This document shows, piece after piece, positions 35,272 to 43,317 of a stretch of 64,000 nt of DNA; the first letter of the stretch is position 1, and each line of letters starts with the position of its first letter. A program made the position numbers and the translations under genes. The notes beneath the pieces were generated by a model. That model worked only from the letters and a program-made list of their open reading frames with translations, did no database searches and was not told the origin of the DNA. The DNA lies in the NCBI RefSeq assembly GCF_004320525.1, contig NZ_SIHX01000007.1:62001-126000 (forward strand), written 5' to 3'. The DNA is from Arthrobacter sp. S39 (lineage in GTDB: Bacteria > Actinomycetota > Actinomycetes > Actinomycetales > Micrococcaceae).

Positions 35272-36522
35272 ATGACGTGGCTGAACAGTGCCGCTCACGC
35301 GCGATGGCTCGAGGCCGAAACCGACCGGCTGATCAATTTCGCCGCGGGTTCAAAGGTGCCCACCGGATTCGGCTGGCTCGACAACAACGGCGCGGTGTTC
35401 ACCGACAAGCCGACCCACCTCTGGATTACCGCGCGGATGGTCCATAGTTTCGCCGTCGCTGCCCTGATGGGACGGCCAGGCGCTGCGACACTCGTCGACC
35501 ACGGCATCGCTGCGCTCAACGGATTATTCCACGACGATGAGTTCGGCGGCTGGTATGCCGAGGTGGACGGGAACGGACCGGTCAACGACACCAAGTCCGG
35601 CTACCAGCACTCCTTCGTGCTCCTCGCCGCTGCCAGCGCCGTTGCGGCCAAACGCCCGGGCGCCAGGGAGTTGCTCGACGAGGCGCTGCGAATCGCTGAC
35701 ACGAAGTTCTGGGACCACGACGCCGGCATGTGCTTCGACTCGTGGAACCGGGAATTCACGGAAACCGAAGCCTACCGGGGCGGGAACGCGAGCATGCACT
35801 CCGTCGAGGCGTACCTCATCGTCGCCGATGTGACCGGGGAGAACCGCTGGCTCGAACGGGCCCTCCATATCGCCGCGGTGCTCATCCACGACTTTGCGCG
35901 CAACAACAACTACCGGGTTTTCGAGCACTTCGACCCGGAGTGGAACCCCATGCCGGAGTACAACACCGATGACCGGGCCAGCCAGTTCCGCGCGTACGGC
36001 GGAACCCCCGGCCACTGGGTTGAGTGGGCGCGCCTGCTCCTGCACGTCCGCGCCGGGCTCGAAGCCCGCGGCATGGAGGTCCCGGCGTGGCTGCTGGAGG
36101 ACTCGCGGGGCCTGTTCGACGCCGCCATCCGCGACGCCTGGGAGCCGGACGGTCACCCCGGATTTGTGTACACCGTCGACTGGGAAGGCAAGCCGGTTGT
36201 CACCACCCGCATCCGCTGGGTTCCCGCCGAGGCAATCGGGGGCGCGGCAGCCCTCTACATCGCCACCGGCGAGCAGAAGTATGCGGACTGGTACGAGCGG
36301 ATCTGGGACCACGCCCGCGACTGGTTCATCGACTACGAGCACGGGTCCTGGAAGCAGGAACTCGACGAGAACGGCAATGTCACCTCGACCGTGTGGTCCG
36401 GCAAGGCTGACATTTACCACCTCTGGCACTGCCTGGTGGTCCCGCGCCTTCCACTGGCACCCGGGCTTGCCCCGGCAGTCGCGGCGGGCCTGCTGGACGC
36501 ACGGCTTACCGCGGCCGGGTAA
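35272..36522 (+). CDS. AGE-family isomerase, sulfoquinovose isomerase (YihS-like)
   Basis: This 416-residue (alpha/alpha)6-barrel isomerase converts sulfoquinovose to sulfofructose. E. coli YihS is about 413 residues, with catalytic histidines recalled as 176, 248 and 383. Here the His codons fall at exactly 176 ([13 protein letters not shown]), 248 ([14 protein letters not shown]) and 383 ([10 protein letters not shown]). Other family segments are [20 protein letters not shown] and [27 protein letters not shown] lies 5 bases before ATG 35272; an earlier frame start would overlap the 61-residue gene. It is the last gene of the operon although it acts first in the pathway. Mannose/fructose isomerase activity may accompany it, as in YihS. 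Confidence 0.92.
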   Translation: MTWLNSAAHARWLEAETDRLINFAAGSKVPTGFGWLDNNGAVFTDKPTHLWITARMVHSFAVAALMGRPGAATLVDHGIAALNGLFHDDEFGGWYAEVDGNGPVNDTKSGYQHSFVLLAAASAVAAKRPGARELLDEALRIADTKFWDHDAGMCFDSWNREFTETEAYRGGNASMHSVEAYLIVADVTGENRWLERALHIAAVLIHDFARNNNYRVFEHFDPEWNPMPEYNTDDRASQFRAYGGTPGHWVEWARLLLHVRAGLEARGMEVPAWLLEDSRGLFDAAIRDAWEPDGHPGFVYTVDWEGKPVVTTRIRWVPAEAIGGAAALYIATGEQKYADWYERIWDHARDWFIDYEHGSWKQELDENGNVTSTVWSGKADIYHLWHCLVVPRLPLAPGLAPAVAAGLLDARLTAAG

Positions 36523-36590
36523 CACGGGAACCCGCGGTCCGCTGGTCTCCAGGGCCCGCTCAAAGCCGCTAATTTAACACCCTGCAACCC

Positions 36591-36620
36591 TTGATAGGTG
36601 ACCATATGGTCACCTATTCT
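36591..36620 (+). promoter_or_regulatory. Promoter with 24-base perfect palindrome between -35 and -10
   Basis: A -35 TTGATA (36591-36596) and a -10 TATTCT (36615-36620) are separated by 18 bases. A perfect 24-base palindrome, half-site ATAGGTGACCAT, spans 36594-36617 and so overlaps both elements. The -10 ends 7 bases before the ATG at 36628, so the transcript should start at or within a base of the start codon and be leaderless. An ArsR-type dimer bound here would exclude polymerase. Confidence 0.8.
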
Positions 36621-36627
36621 GGGTTGT

Positions 36628-37380
36628 ATGGACGCCGTCTTCAAGGCACTCTCCGACCCCACCCGCAGGGACCTGCTCGATGAGCTGTTCCGCGAGGACG
36701 GGCAATCGCTGGGCGCGCTTCAGTCCCGCTTCGAGATGTCCCGTTTCGGGATCGCCAAGCACCTCAGGCTGCTGGAGGAAGCCGGACTGGTGGTCACCCG
36801 CCGTCGTGGCCGCCAGAAACTGCACTTCCTGAACCCGGTGCCCATCCGGCTCATCCACGACCGCTGGGTGAGCAAATTCGCCGAACCATGGGCCGCTGCG
36901 CTCAGCGACCTCAAATCCAGATTGGAAAGTCCCATGGAAAAAATCTTCGAAATCTACATCAAGACCACCCCGGAACGGCTCTGGGAAGCCATCACCACCA
37001 GCGAGATCCGGAGCAAATACCAGTTCGGGAACACCATCGACTCGGACTGGACACCCGGCGGCCGCTTCGAAATGCGCAACGTCAAGGCCGACGAACCGCT
37101 GGGCGAAGGAGAAAACAAGGAAGTGGACCCGCCGCGGAAGCTCGTCCAGACCATGCGCGCGCTCTGGGGCGAAGACGTCAAGGCCGAGGGCTGGTCCACC
37201 ATCACCTGGGAAATCGAACCGGTGGGCGATTCGTGCCACCTCACCGTCACGCACAGCGACCTCCGCGAAGGGGCCAACGACCAGCTGTACGGCGGCTGGC
37301 CGATGATCCTCTCCGGCCTGAAGACCTGGCTCGAAACCGGAGAGAAACTCACCACACCGGGTTCGCTGATGTATACCTGA
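36628..37380 (+). CDS. ArsR-family repressor fused to an SRPBCC/AHSA1 domain
   Basis: This 250-residue fusion has residues 1-95 as an ArsR winged helix (MDAVFKALSDPTRRDLLDEL, MSRFGIAKHLRLLEEAGLVV, TRRRGRQKLHFLNP) without the classic metal-binding ELCVCDL. Residues 105-250 form an AHSA1/CalC-type SRPBCC domain (EIYIKTTPERLWEAITTSEI, WTPGGRFEM, WSTITWEIEPVGDSCHLTVT). In relatives the two domains are often separate neighbouring genes; the fusion suggests that a hydrophobic ligand of the SRPBCC pocket controls DNA binding. No ribosome binding site precedes ATG 36628, in line with a leaderless mRNA. The near-start palindrome is the probable autoregulatory operator. Confidence 0.9.
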   Translation: MDAVFKALSDPTRRDLLDELFREDGQSLGALQSRFEMSRFGIAKHLRLLEEAGLVVTRRRGRQKLHFLNPVPIRLIHDRWVSKFAEPWAAALSDLKSRLESPMEKIFEIYIKTTPERLWEAITTSEIRSKYQFGNTIDSDWTPGGRFEMRNVKADEPLGEGENKEVDPPRKLVQTMRALWGEDVKAEGWSTITWEIEPVGDSCHLTVTHSDLREGANDQLYGGWPMILSGLKTWLETGEKLTTPGSLMYT

Positions 37381-37498
37381 TGCCCGCCACGGAAGCTGGG
37401 ATATTTCCCGGCCGAGGCATAGCCTGAGAGCACCCGGCAACTCCGCGCAAGTACCTCGCGGGAAGGATCCCAGCACCGGGCGTCAGGAGGCGGAGGCG

Positions 37499-38398
37499 AT
37501 GGCTTCCATGGAGGGAACCGTGGCGCTGGTGACAGGCGCGGCAGGCGGCCTGGGAAACGCCGTCGCGGCCGGCCTCGCCCGGGAAGGCGCGCTGGTCGTG
37601 GTGGTGGGGCGGTCCGAAGCCCGGGCGGAACAGGCGATGAAGGGCATCCGCTCGCGCGTTCCGGCCGCGCATCTTGAGCCGCTGGCCTGTGACCTTTCAG
37701 TCCAGTCCTCGATCCGTGCTGCGGCCGCTGACTTCCTGACCCGGCATGACCGGCTCGACGTGCTCGTCAACGCGGCGGGCGTGTTCCGCAAGGACCGCCA
37801 CGTCACCGCCGACGGGCTCGAACTGACCTTCGCCACCAACGTGCTGGCCTACTTCCTGCTGACCAACCTGCTGCTTGATGCACTCAGGAACGGCGCCGCG
37901 TCTGGACGGGTCAGCGCGGGGACTGCGGACGGGCCCGCCGTAGGGCCGCACACGTCGCGCATCGTGAACATCGCGTCCAGATACGGCAATACCAAGCTCA
38001 ACTTCGATGACCTCCAGACGGCGAACGGCAAGTACAGCTACCTTCGCTCCACGCCGCCCACGATGCTGGCCCGGGTCCTCCTCACCCAGGAGTTCGCGGA
38101 GCGGCTGCGCGGCTCCGGCGTGGTGGCGAACGCCGTCCACCCTGGGCTGGTGAAGGACACTGCGCTGCTGACGGACGTGGGTGGCCCATTCCGCTGGGTC
38201 ACAAACACGTTCGGCGCCCCGGTCGAAAAGGCGGCCGACACACCGCTCTGGCTCGCCACGGCCAGCGAAACAGCCAAGGTCACAGGAAAGCTCTGGACGA
38301 AGCGCAAGGAACTGCCGACGCCGGGCATGGGCTCGGACCAGCAAGCTCGCCAGAGGCTCTGGGACGCGTGCGCCCACCTGGCCGGATTGCCAAAGTGA
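37499..38398 (+). CDS. Short-chain dehydrogenase, retinol-dehydrogenase-like
   Basis: This 299-residue SDR has the cofactor loop VALVTGAAGGLGNAVAAGLA (residues 8-27), the LVNAAGV motif and RIVNIASRYGNTKLNF. A catalytic YxxxK is not in the usual place: KYSYLRSTPPTMLAR aligns with the region where YAQSKLAN is expected. The Tyr/Lys pair may therefore be altered. A strong AGGAGGCGGAGG precedes ATG 37499. It stands 118 bases after the ArsR-SRPBCC gene on the same strand. Substrate unknown. Confidence 0.87.
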   Translation: MASMEGTVALVTGAAGGLGNAVAAGLAREGALVVVVGRSEARAEQAMKGIRSRVPAAHLEPLACDLSVQSSIRAAAADFLTRHDRLDVLVNAAGVFRKDRHVTADGLELTFATNVLAYFLLTNLLLDALRNGAASGRVSAGTADGPAVGPHTSRIVNIASRYGNTKLNFDDLQTANGKYSYLRSTPPTMLARVLLTQEFAERLRGSGVVANAVHPGLVKDTALLTDVGGPFRWVTNTFGAPVEKAADTPLWLATASETAKVTGKLWTKRKELPTPGMGSDQQARQRLWDACAHLAGLPK

Positions 38399-38416
38399 CG
38401 GAGCCGGGGCTCCGCG

Positions 38417-39154
38417 TCAGCCCGGGGTGAGGACGCAGAACTCGTTGCCCTCCGGGTCGGCCAGGCACACCCACGGCACCTCGCCCTGGCCGACGTCGGC
38501 GTCAGTGGCGCCCAGAGCCCGCAACCGGGCAACCTCGGCGCCTTGATCGTCACCGGGATACGGCATCAGGTCGAGGTGGACACGGTTCCATACGGTCTCC
38601 GGTCCGGAGGTACGGAGCAGCTCCAGATACGGCCCCACGCCCTTGGCCGAACGCAGCCTCGCGTGATCGTCGTTCACCTCGTGCAGGGTCCAGTCCGTGG
38701 CCTCGCTCCAGAACCGGGCCATGGCCCGCGGATCCGCGCAGTTGACCACCACCGTGGCGATCGGCCCGGTGTCGTGGTAGATCTCCCGGGGCTCCAGCAC
38801 GCAGAACACGTTGCCTTCCGGGTCGGCCAGGACCGTCCATTGCACATCGCCCTGGCCCACGTCTGCGGGCGTCGCGCCGAGCGCCAAAAGGTGCGCCACC
38901 AGCTCCGCATGATGGGCCGCAGATGTGGTGGCGAGATCGAGGTGCGCGCGGTACCTCACCGTCTCGGGGTCCGGGACCGTGACCACATCAACGCAGACGG
39001 CGGCAGGGTCCGGCCAGGCGAAGCCGATGGGCTCAACATTGGTCACGCCGGGTCCCTCGCTGGAAACACCCCAGCCGAGTGCCTCCGCCCAAAACCGGCC
39101 GAGGGCTGAGTCATCCCGAGCCTTGAAATTCACCTGAACAAGTCGCAGCGCCAT
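38417..39154 (-). CDS. Two-domain VOC (glyoxalase/bleomycin resistance-like) protein
   Basis: This 245-residue protein has two tandem VOC modules with matching endings: the first ends WTVLADPEGNVFCVLEPRE (about residue 118) and the second WVCLADPEGNEFCVLTPG at the C-terminus. Each repeats the pattern RVHLDL/RAHLDL ... LRALGAT/LLALGAT. Such proteins bind metal or small aromatic compounds; no substrate can be named. It converges with the short-chain dehydrogenase gene 18 bases away, and I see no obvious terminator between them. Confidence 0.9.
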   Translation of the reverse strand: MALRLVQVNFKARDDSALGRFWAEALGWGVSSEGPGVTNVEPIGFAWPDPAAVCVDVVTVPDPETVRYRAHLDLATTSAAHHAELVAHLLALGATPADVGQGDVQWTVLADPEGNVFCVLEPREIYHDTGPIATVVVNCADPRAMARFWSEATDWTLHEVNDDHARLRSAKGVGPYLELLRTSGPETVWNRVHLDLMPYPGDDQGAEVARLRALGATDADVGQGEVPWVCLADPEGNEFCVLTPG

Positions 39155-39308
39155 AACGCACGACCCTATCCCAGGTCATGACGGATCTGGAGCACGCCCT
39201 AAGGGCTGGTTTGCCCTGCCGCAGACAGCGCCAGCACGGTGACCAAGCCTGGCCGCGTGGCGCGCCCCGACCGGTCCGCCGTCGGGGACGCCGTGCCAGA
39301 CTGTGCGC

Positions 39309-39611
39309 ATGACTTTCGCGAATGTGGGAACCCTTGAAGTGAAGCCGGGGCGCCGGGATGACGTTGTGGCGGTCCTGGTGAAAGCCAACCCGGAACTCCG
39401 GGATGCGGGCTGCCTGCTCTATGAGGTCGGCGTCAACGACGAGTCACCAGACACGGTCTACGTGTGCGAACTCTGGGAGTCGCAGGAGGCCCATCGCGGA
39501 TCCTTGCAGCTTGCCAGCGTCCGTGCCGCCATCCAGGAAGCCATGCCCCTGCTCACAGGGGTGATGGGCGGAAACCGGTTCATGGTGGCCGGATCACCGT
39601 TGCGCGACTGA
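39309..39611 (+). CDS. Antibiotic biosynthesis monooxygenase-fold (putative quinol monooxygenase)
   Basis: This 100-residue dimeric alpha+beta barrel (ABM) protein contains FANVGTLEVKPGRRDDVVAV, AGCLLYEVGVNDESPDTVYV, CELWESQEAHRGSL and MPLLTGVMGG. This is the YgiN-like family that acts on quinols or other aromatics. I use ATG 39309 rather than the GTG two codons earlier. There is no clear ribosome binding site, and a leaderless transcript is possible. A hairpin terminator follows. Confidence 0.85.
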   Translation: MTFANVGTLEVKPGRRDDVVAVLVKANPELRDAGCLLYEVGVNDESPDTVYVCELWESQEAHRGSLQLASVRAAIQEAMPLLTGVMGGNRFMVAGSPLRD

Positions 39612-39623
39612 CTCAGGCAGCAA

Positions 39624-39658
39624 AGCGACGACACCCCACTTTGGGGCATCGCCGCTTG
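39624..39658. terminator. Bidirectional hairpin between convergent genes
   Basis: AAGCGACGA (39624-39632) pairs with TCGCCGCTT (39650-39658) with one G-T wobble position. An inner CCCCA/TGGGG helix closes a CTT loop. It is followed by GTTGTG, not a clean T-run. It lies between the ABM gene and the NRAMP-like gene. Confidence 0.65.
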
Positions 39659-39690
39659 TTGTGCCGAGCATTCGGACCCGACCGGGGACC

Positions 39691-40989
39691 CTAGCCGAGC
39701 AAGGTGGTGATCAGCCTGAGGGACGACGCGATGATGGCGACCAGCCCGACGGCGGCAAACAGGTTGTGCCACCAGCGGTTCCGCAGGTCCCCCATGACGG
39801 AACGTTTGTTGGCCATCATGACGATGAGGATGCCGAGCAGCGGTGCGATGAGGACCGTGAGGGACTGGGCGATGACGATCAGGCCTACGGGCGAGGACTG
39901 GAACGACAGGGTAATGACCAGGCCGAAGGCAAGAATCAGGCCGGTGACAATCCGGGCGGCGACGGAGCCTGCTTTGGCGCCGCGGCCGAGGGCGTCAGAG
40001 AGCATGGTGCCCCCTGCGGTGGCGTTGGCGATCATGGAGGAGAACGCCGCTCCGGAGAGCCCCAGGGCGAAGAGCATGGACCCGACAGGACCTGCCAGGG
40101 GTGTGAAGACGGAGGCGAGGGCATTGATGGTGCCTGCCTCGGCTCCCGTTTTGCCCAGGACCGAGGCGGCCACCATGATGACCAGGGCCGTCATGATGCC
40201 GGGGGCGACGATGCCCGGGATGGTGTCCACCAGCGTGATATCCCGGTAGTCGGCGCGTGTACGGCCGTTTTCCTTGATGCCGTAGGACGTGTAGAAGGCT
40301 GCGTTGATGGAGAAGTTGGTCCCCACCAGTGCCACGATCAGGATCTCGCTTCCCGGGGGCAGCTGAGGGACCATCCCTTCCATCGCCCGGTACCAGTCAG
40401 GCTGGGCCACGACGGTACTGGCAATGAACGCGATGCCCATCAGGACGACTATGGCCAGGAGTGCCTTTTCCACGATGCCGTAGACGTTTTTGAACGCCAG
40501 GACGAAGGCGACGGCGGCGGTGCAGACAACGGTCCAGAGCACCGGCGAGCCGCCGAACACCAGCGACAGGCCCAGGCCGGAGCCCACGGCGTTGCCCACC
40601 GAAAACATCAGGGTGATTCCGAAAACGCCGAAGCCGGCGAGGATGCCCACCCATTTGCCGAGGTGCTCCTTGATGGAAGTGATCAAGGACGTCGGCGTCG
40701 CGATGCCGAGCCGGACACTCATGTCGGTAAAGAAGATCATGAGGACGGTAGAGACGGCGATGACCCAGACCAGGGTGTAGTCGAACCGGCTGCCGGCCTG
40801 AACGGCGGTGGTGAGGTTGCCGGGCCCGAACTGCCAGGCTCCCACCACGAACGCCGGGCCCATCAGCGCCAGGTAGCCGAGGAAGGACCGGCGTTTGGCA
40901 GGTGGGTTGGAAACGGAAGTGCTTTCGGGCGTGACCATCTGACCTCGTTGTTCGTCCAGGGTGTGGATGGTCCTATTCTGCTCGCGCAT
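39691..40989 (-). CDS. NRAMP-like transporter with altered metal motifs
   Basis: This 432-residue membrane protein has about eleven spans and NRAMP-family spacing. It starts at ATG 40989 after AAGGAGGACTC. The TM1 metal motif, normally DPGN, is GPGN (residues 55-58, QFGPGNLTTAVQAGS). The TM6 segment, normally around MPH, reads VGTNFSINAAFYTSYG and lacks the methionine and histidine. Transition-metal transport by the usual chemistry is therefore doubtful. It follows the DHDPS-family gene on the same strand with a hairpin between them, so it could import the substrate of that enzyme. Automatic annotation would be divalent metal transporter. Confidence 0.88.
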   Translation of the reverse strand: MREQNRTIHTLDEQRGQMVTPESTSVSNPPAKRRSFLGYLALMGPAFVVGAWQFGPGNLTTAVQAGSRFDYTLVWVIAVSTVLMIFFTDMSVRLGIATPTSLITSIKEHLGKWVGILAGFGVFGITLMFSVGNAVGSGLGLSLVFGGSPVLWTVVCTAAVAFVLAFKNVYGIVEKALLAIVVLMGIAFIASTVVAQPDWYRAMEGMVPQLPPGSEILIVALVGTNFSINAAFYTSYGIKENGRTRADYRDITLVDTIPGIVAPGIMTALVIMVAASVLGKTGAEAGTINALASVFTPLAGPVGSMLFALGLSGAAFSSMIANATAGGTMLSDALGRGAKAGSVAARIVTGLILAFGLVITLSFQSSPVGLIVIAQSLTVLIAPLLGILIVMMANKRSVMGDLRNRWWHNLFAAVGLVAIIASSLRLITTLLG

Positions 40990-41062
40990 TGCGAGTCCTC
41001 CTTCTCCAGCTTCAATGCTGGGGGTCGTCGTTGACCAGGGTGGAGAGAGTGAAAGTTGGGGT

Positions 41063-41092
41063 CGGGATGGCGGGCAGGTGACCGCCATCCCG
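41063..41092 (-). terminator. Hairpin between DHDPS-family gene and transporter gene
   Basis: CGGGATGGCGG (41063-41073) and CCGCCATCCCG (41082-41092) are perfect 11-base arms around an 8-base loop. It lies 27 bases downstream of the DHDPS-family stop codon in the direction of transcription. It may end or weaken transcription before the transporter gene, or protect the upstream mRNA. Confidence 0.65.
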
Positions 41093-41119
41093 ATAGATCC
41101 AGGAGTCAGGCAGTGCTGG

Positions 41120-42055
41120 TCAGGCAGGGACGGTGACGCTGCCGAGGTTGGCGGACTTGAGGGCCAGGGCGATTTCCGCCCCGGCACCCTCGGCGAGGGG
41201 AAGCAGCGGCGGCCGGACAGTGGCGTGGTCCAGGATGCCGCGGGCCACGAGGCCTTCCTTGAGGGCGACGGTGCCTTCCATGTGAGATCCGCGGTGGTAG
41301 ACGTTTTTGGTGACCGGCAGGAGGCGGTCGTGGATGGCGCGGGCGGCGGCGTAGTCCTTCGCCTTGCCGGCTGCGATCAGTTCCACCAAGGGCTCGGGTG
41401 CGAGTCCGCCGTAGCCCACCAGTGCGCCGTCGACGTCGAACATGGTGTGCAGCAGGTACTCATCGTGGCAGGTCAGGATCTGCAGGTCGGGGTAGGTTGC
41501 CCGCAGGACGGGGATTTCGGTGTCCCAGCGCTTCATGTTGCGGACGCCGTTCTTGGTGGCGAAGACGCCTTCCTGGCCGGCGATTTCCAGCTGGGTCTCC
41601 AGGTCGTACGTGGCCTTGGTGGCATCCGGGTACTGGAACAGGATCAGCGGCAGGCCGGACGTTTCGTAGATTTCCTTGTAGCGGGTCTGGGGTGCGCCCT
41701 TCTGGTAGCCGAAGCGGAGCCAGCCGTGGGACGGGTAAACCAGGCCGGCCTCGGCGCCGGCCTCGACCGCACGCTTTGCTTCGAGCGCAGCGACGGTGTT
41801 GCCCTCGCCGGTGATGCCGGCGATGATCGGGATTCCGCCGTTGACGGCGTTCTTGAATTCGCGGATAACCAGGGCCTGCTCGTCCTGAGTCAGGAAGGTG
41901 CCTTCGCCGGCGTGGCCCAGGACAACCAGTCCCTTGACGCCTTCAACGCTGGCGAGCCAGCCGCCCAAGCGGTGGATCGCGTCGACGTCGACGCTTCCGT
42001 CGCGGTTGAACGGCGTTACGGGAGCGGGAACCAGCCCGCGGAGATCGATCGTCAT
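41120..42055 (-). CDS. Dihydrodipicolinate synthase-family aldolase/lyase
   Basis: This 311-residue DapA/NanA-superfamily enzyme forms a Schiff base between pyruvate and a lysine. The N-terminal GLVPAPVTPFNRDGSVDVDA, GHAGEGTFLTQDEQALVIRE (the GTTGE-like region), LILFQYPDATKATY (Tyr) and FATKNGVRNM (Schiff-base Lys near residue 165) are in family order. It is divergent from a LacI regulator, so it is catabolic (a 2-keto-3-deoxy sugar acid aldolase or dehydratase) rather than lysine biosynthesis. AGGTAA lies before ATG 42055. Two AACGTT sites sit in the shared promoter region. Confidence 0.9.
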   Translation of the reverse strand: MTIDLRGLVPAPVTPFNRDGSVDVDAIHRLGGWLASVEGVKGLVVLGHAGEGTFLTQDEQALVIREFKNAVNGGIPIIAGITGEGNTVAALEAKRAVEAGAEAGLVYPSHGWLRFGYQKGAPQTRYKEIYETSGLPLILFQYPDATKATYDLETQLEIAGQEGVFATKNGVRNMKRWDTEIPVLRATYPDLQILTCHDEYLLHTMFDVDGALVGYGGLAPEPLVELIAAGKAKDYAAARAIHDRLLPVTKNVYHRGSHMEGTVALKEGLVARGILDHATVRPPLLPLAEGAGAEIALALKSANLGSVTVPA

Positions 42056-42096
42056 TGAAATTACCTCTGTCTCGTAGTCGGTGGTCCCGCTAGGAT

Positions 42097-42120
42097 GAGA
42101 ACGTTTGCGGGAACGTTTTC
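42097..42120. promoter_or_regulatory. Tandem LacI-type operators
   Basis: GAGAACGTTTGC (42097-42108) and GGGAACGTTTTC (42109-42120) are adjacent 12-base sites, each centred on the palindromic AACGTT typical of LacI-family operators. They lie 42 bases before the DHDPS-family start and 61 bases before the LacI start, so one bound repressor could control both genes. Confidence 0.75.
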
Positions 42121-42180
42121 ATTGTGCGGCGTGTTCCAGCTCACTGTCAAGGGTCAGTTGTGAAAGACGGAGGAAATAGA

Positions 42181-43242
42181 GTGTCTCCTACGACAATCGC
42201 GAAGAGGAGACCCCACATGGAACCGGTCGCACCAGGCACCACCGTTACGCTGCGGGATGTTGCCGCCGCCAGCGGCGTAAGCCTGTCCACCGCCAGCCGG
42301 GCCCTGGACGAACGGAGCACGGCCTCGCGCTCCGCGGCGGCGGAGCACGTCCGGAAGGTGGCGGAGGAACTTGGCTACCGCCGCAACTCCTTCGCGTCGA
42401 GCCTGCGCCGTGGCGAGACCCGGACCCTCGGTGTGCTGGTCCCACGCCTCAGCGACACCGTGATGGCACTGATGTTTGAAGAACTGGAGCGCGCAGCCTC
42501 GGACCGCGGTTACTTCGCCATGGTTGCCACCAGCGGGGACGACCCCCACGACGAGCGCCGCGCCGCGGAGACGCTGCTGGACCGCAACGTTGACGGACTG
42601 ATCCTTGCGACGGCCCGGCTCGACGACGAGCTGCCGAAGCTGCTGCGGCAGCGGAAGGTGGCGCACGCGCTGGTGCTGCGTACCGACGGCGTGAGCCCGT
42701 CAGCGCTCGGCGACGACGAAGTGGGCGGCTACTTGGCCACGCGCCACCTCATCGATCTTGGGCACCGCGACATCGCGGTGGTCACCGGTCCGTCCTTCAC
42801 CTCCACCGGGACGGCGCGCCTCGCCGGCGCGCGGCGGGCGATGGAGGAGGCCGGCATCACGCCGCGGAAGGAGTGGCTGCTCGCGGCCGGCTACGGCATC
42901 GAAAACGGCTTCGCGGCCGGGGAAACCCTGCTGGGCGGAGACGGCCCGCGCCCCACCGCCATTTTCGCCGCCAACGACAACCTCGCCATGGGCATCATCG
43001 CCGCCGCGCACCGCTGCCAGGCCATCGTGGGACGTGATCTCGCACTGGTGGGCTACAACGACATACCCCTCTCGTCCCGGCTCGCCACTCCCCTGTCCTC
43101 AGTGCGGGTGCCACTGGACCAGATTGCCGGCAACGCGATCGACCTCATCGTGAATCCCGGCAAGGAACCCCAGATCCGCAGGTCCATGCCCACGCTGATT
43201 CCGCGCGAATCGAGTGGATCCCCGCAGCACCGCAGGGACTAG
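42181..43242 (+). CDS. LacI-family transcriptional regulator
   Basis: This 353-residue repressor has the HTH VTLRDVAAASGVSLSTASRA followed by LDERSTASRS, the hinge YRRNSFASSLRRG and the sugar-binding domain (TLGVLVPRLSDTVMALMFEE, TAIFAANDNLAMGIIAA, VGYNDIPLSSRLATPLSSV). I use GTG 42181, preceded by GGAGGAAATAG; an ATG 11 codons further on (MEPVAPG) is the other option. It is divergent from the DHDPS-family gene and probably represses it and itself through the AACGTT sites. Confidence 0.93.
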   Translation: MSPTTIAKRRPHMEPVAPGTTVTLRDVAAASGVSLSTASRALDERSTASRSAAAEHVRKVAEELGYRRNSFASSLRRGETRTLGVLVPRLSDTVMALMFEELERAASDRGYFAMVATSGDDPHDERRAAETLLDRNVDGLILATARLDDELPKLLRQRKVAHALVLRTDGVSPSALGDDEVGGYLATRHLIDLGHRDIAVVTGPSFTSTGTARLAGARRAMEEAGITPRKEWLLAAGYGIENGFAAGETLLGGDGPRPTAIFAANDNLAMGIIAAAHRCQAIVGRDLALVGYNDIPLSSRLATPLSSVRVPLDQIAGNAIDLIVNPGKEPQIRRSMPTLIPRESSGSPQHRRD

Positions 43243-43256
43243 AAAAACGGCCAAAA

Positions 43257-43310
43257 GCGCGAACGTACACTTGTGGCCCAAAAATTGGGGCCCCAAGTGT
43301 ACGTTCGCGC
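43257..43310. repeat. Full copy of palindromic repeat (type B)
   Basis: Both arms are present: the left begins GCGCGAACGTACACTTG at 43257 and the right ends with its complement at 43310. About 23 bases pair with one mismatch around a short A/T-rich loop. It lies between the convergent LacI and MFS genes (14 bases after one stop, 7 before the other). The half copies at 6531 and 23106 match its arms. Confidence 0.85.
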
Positions 43311-43317
43311 TGGATGG

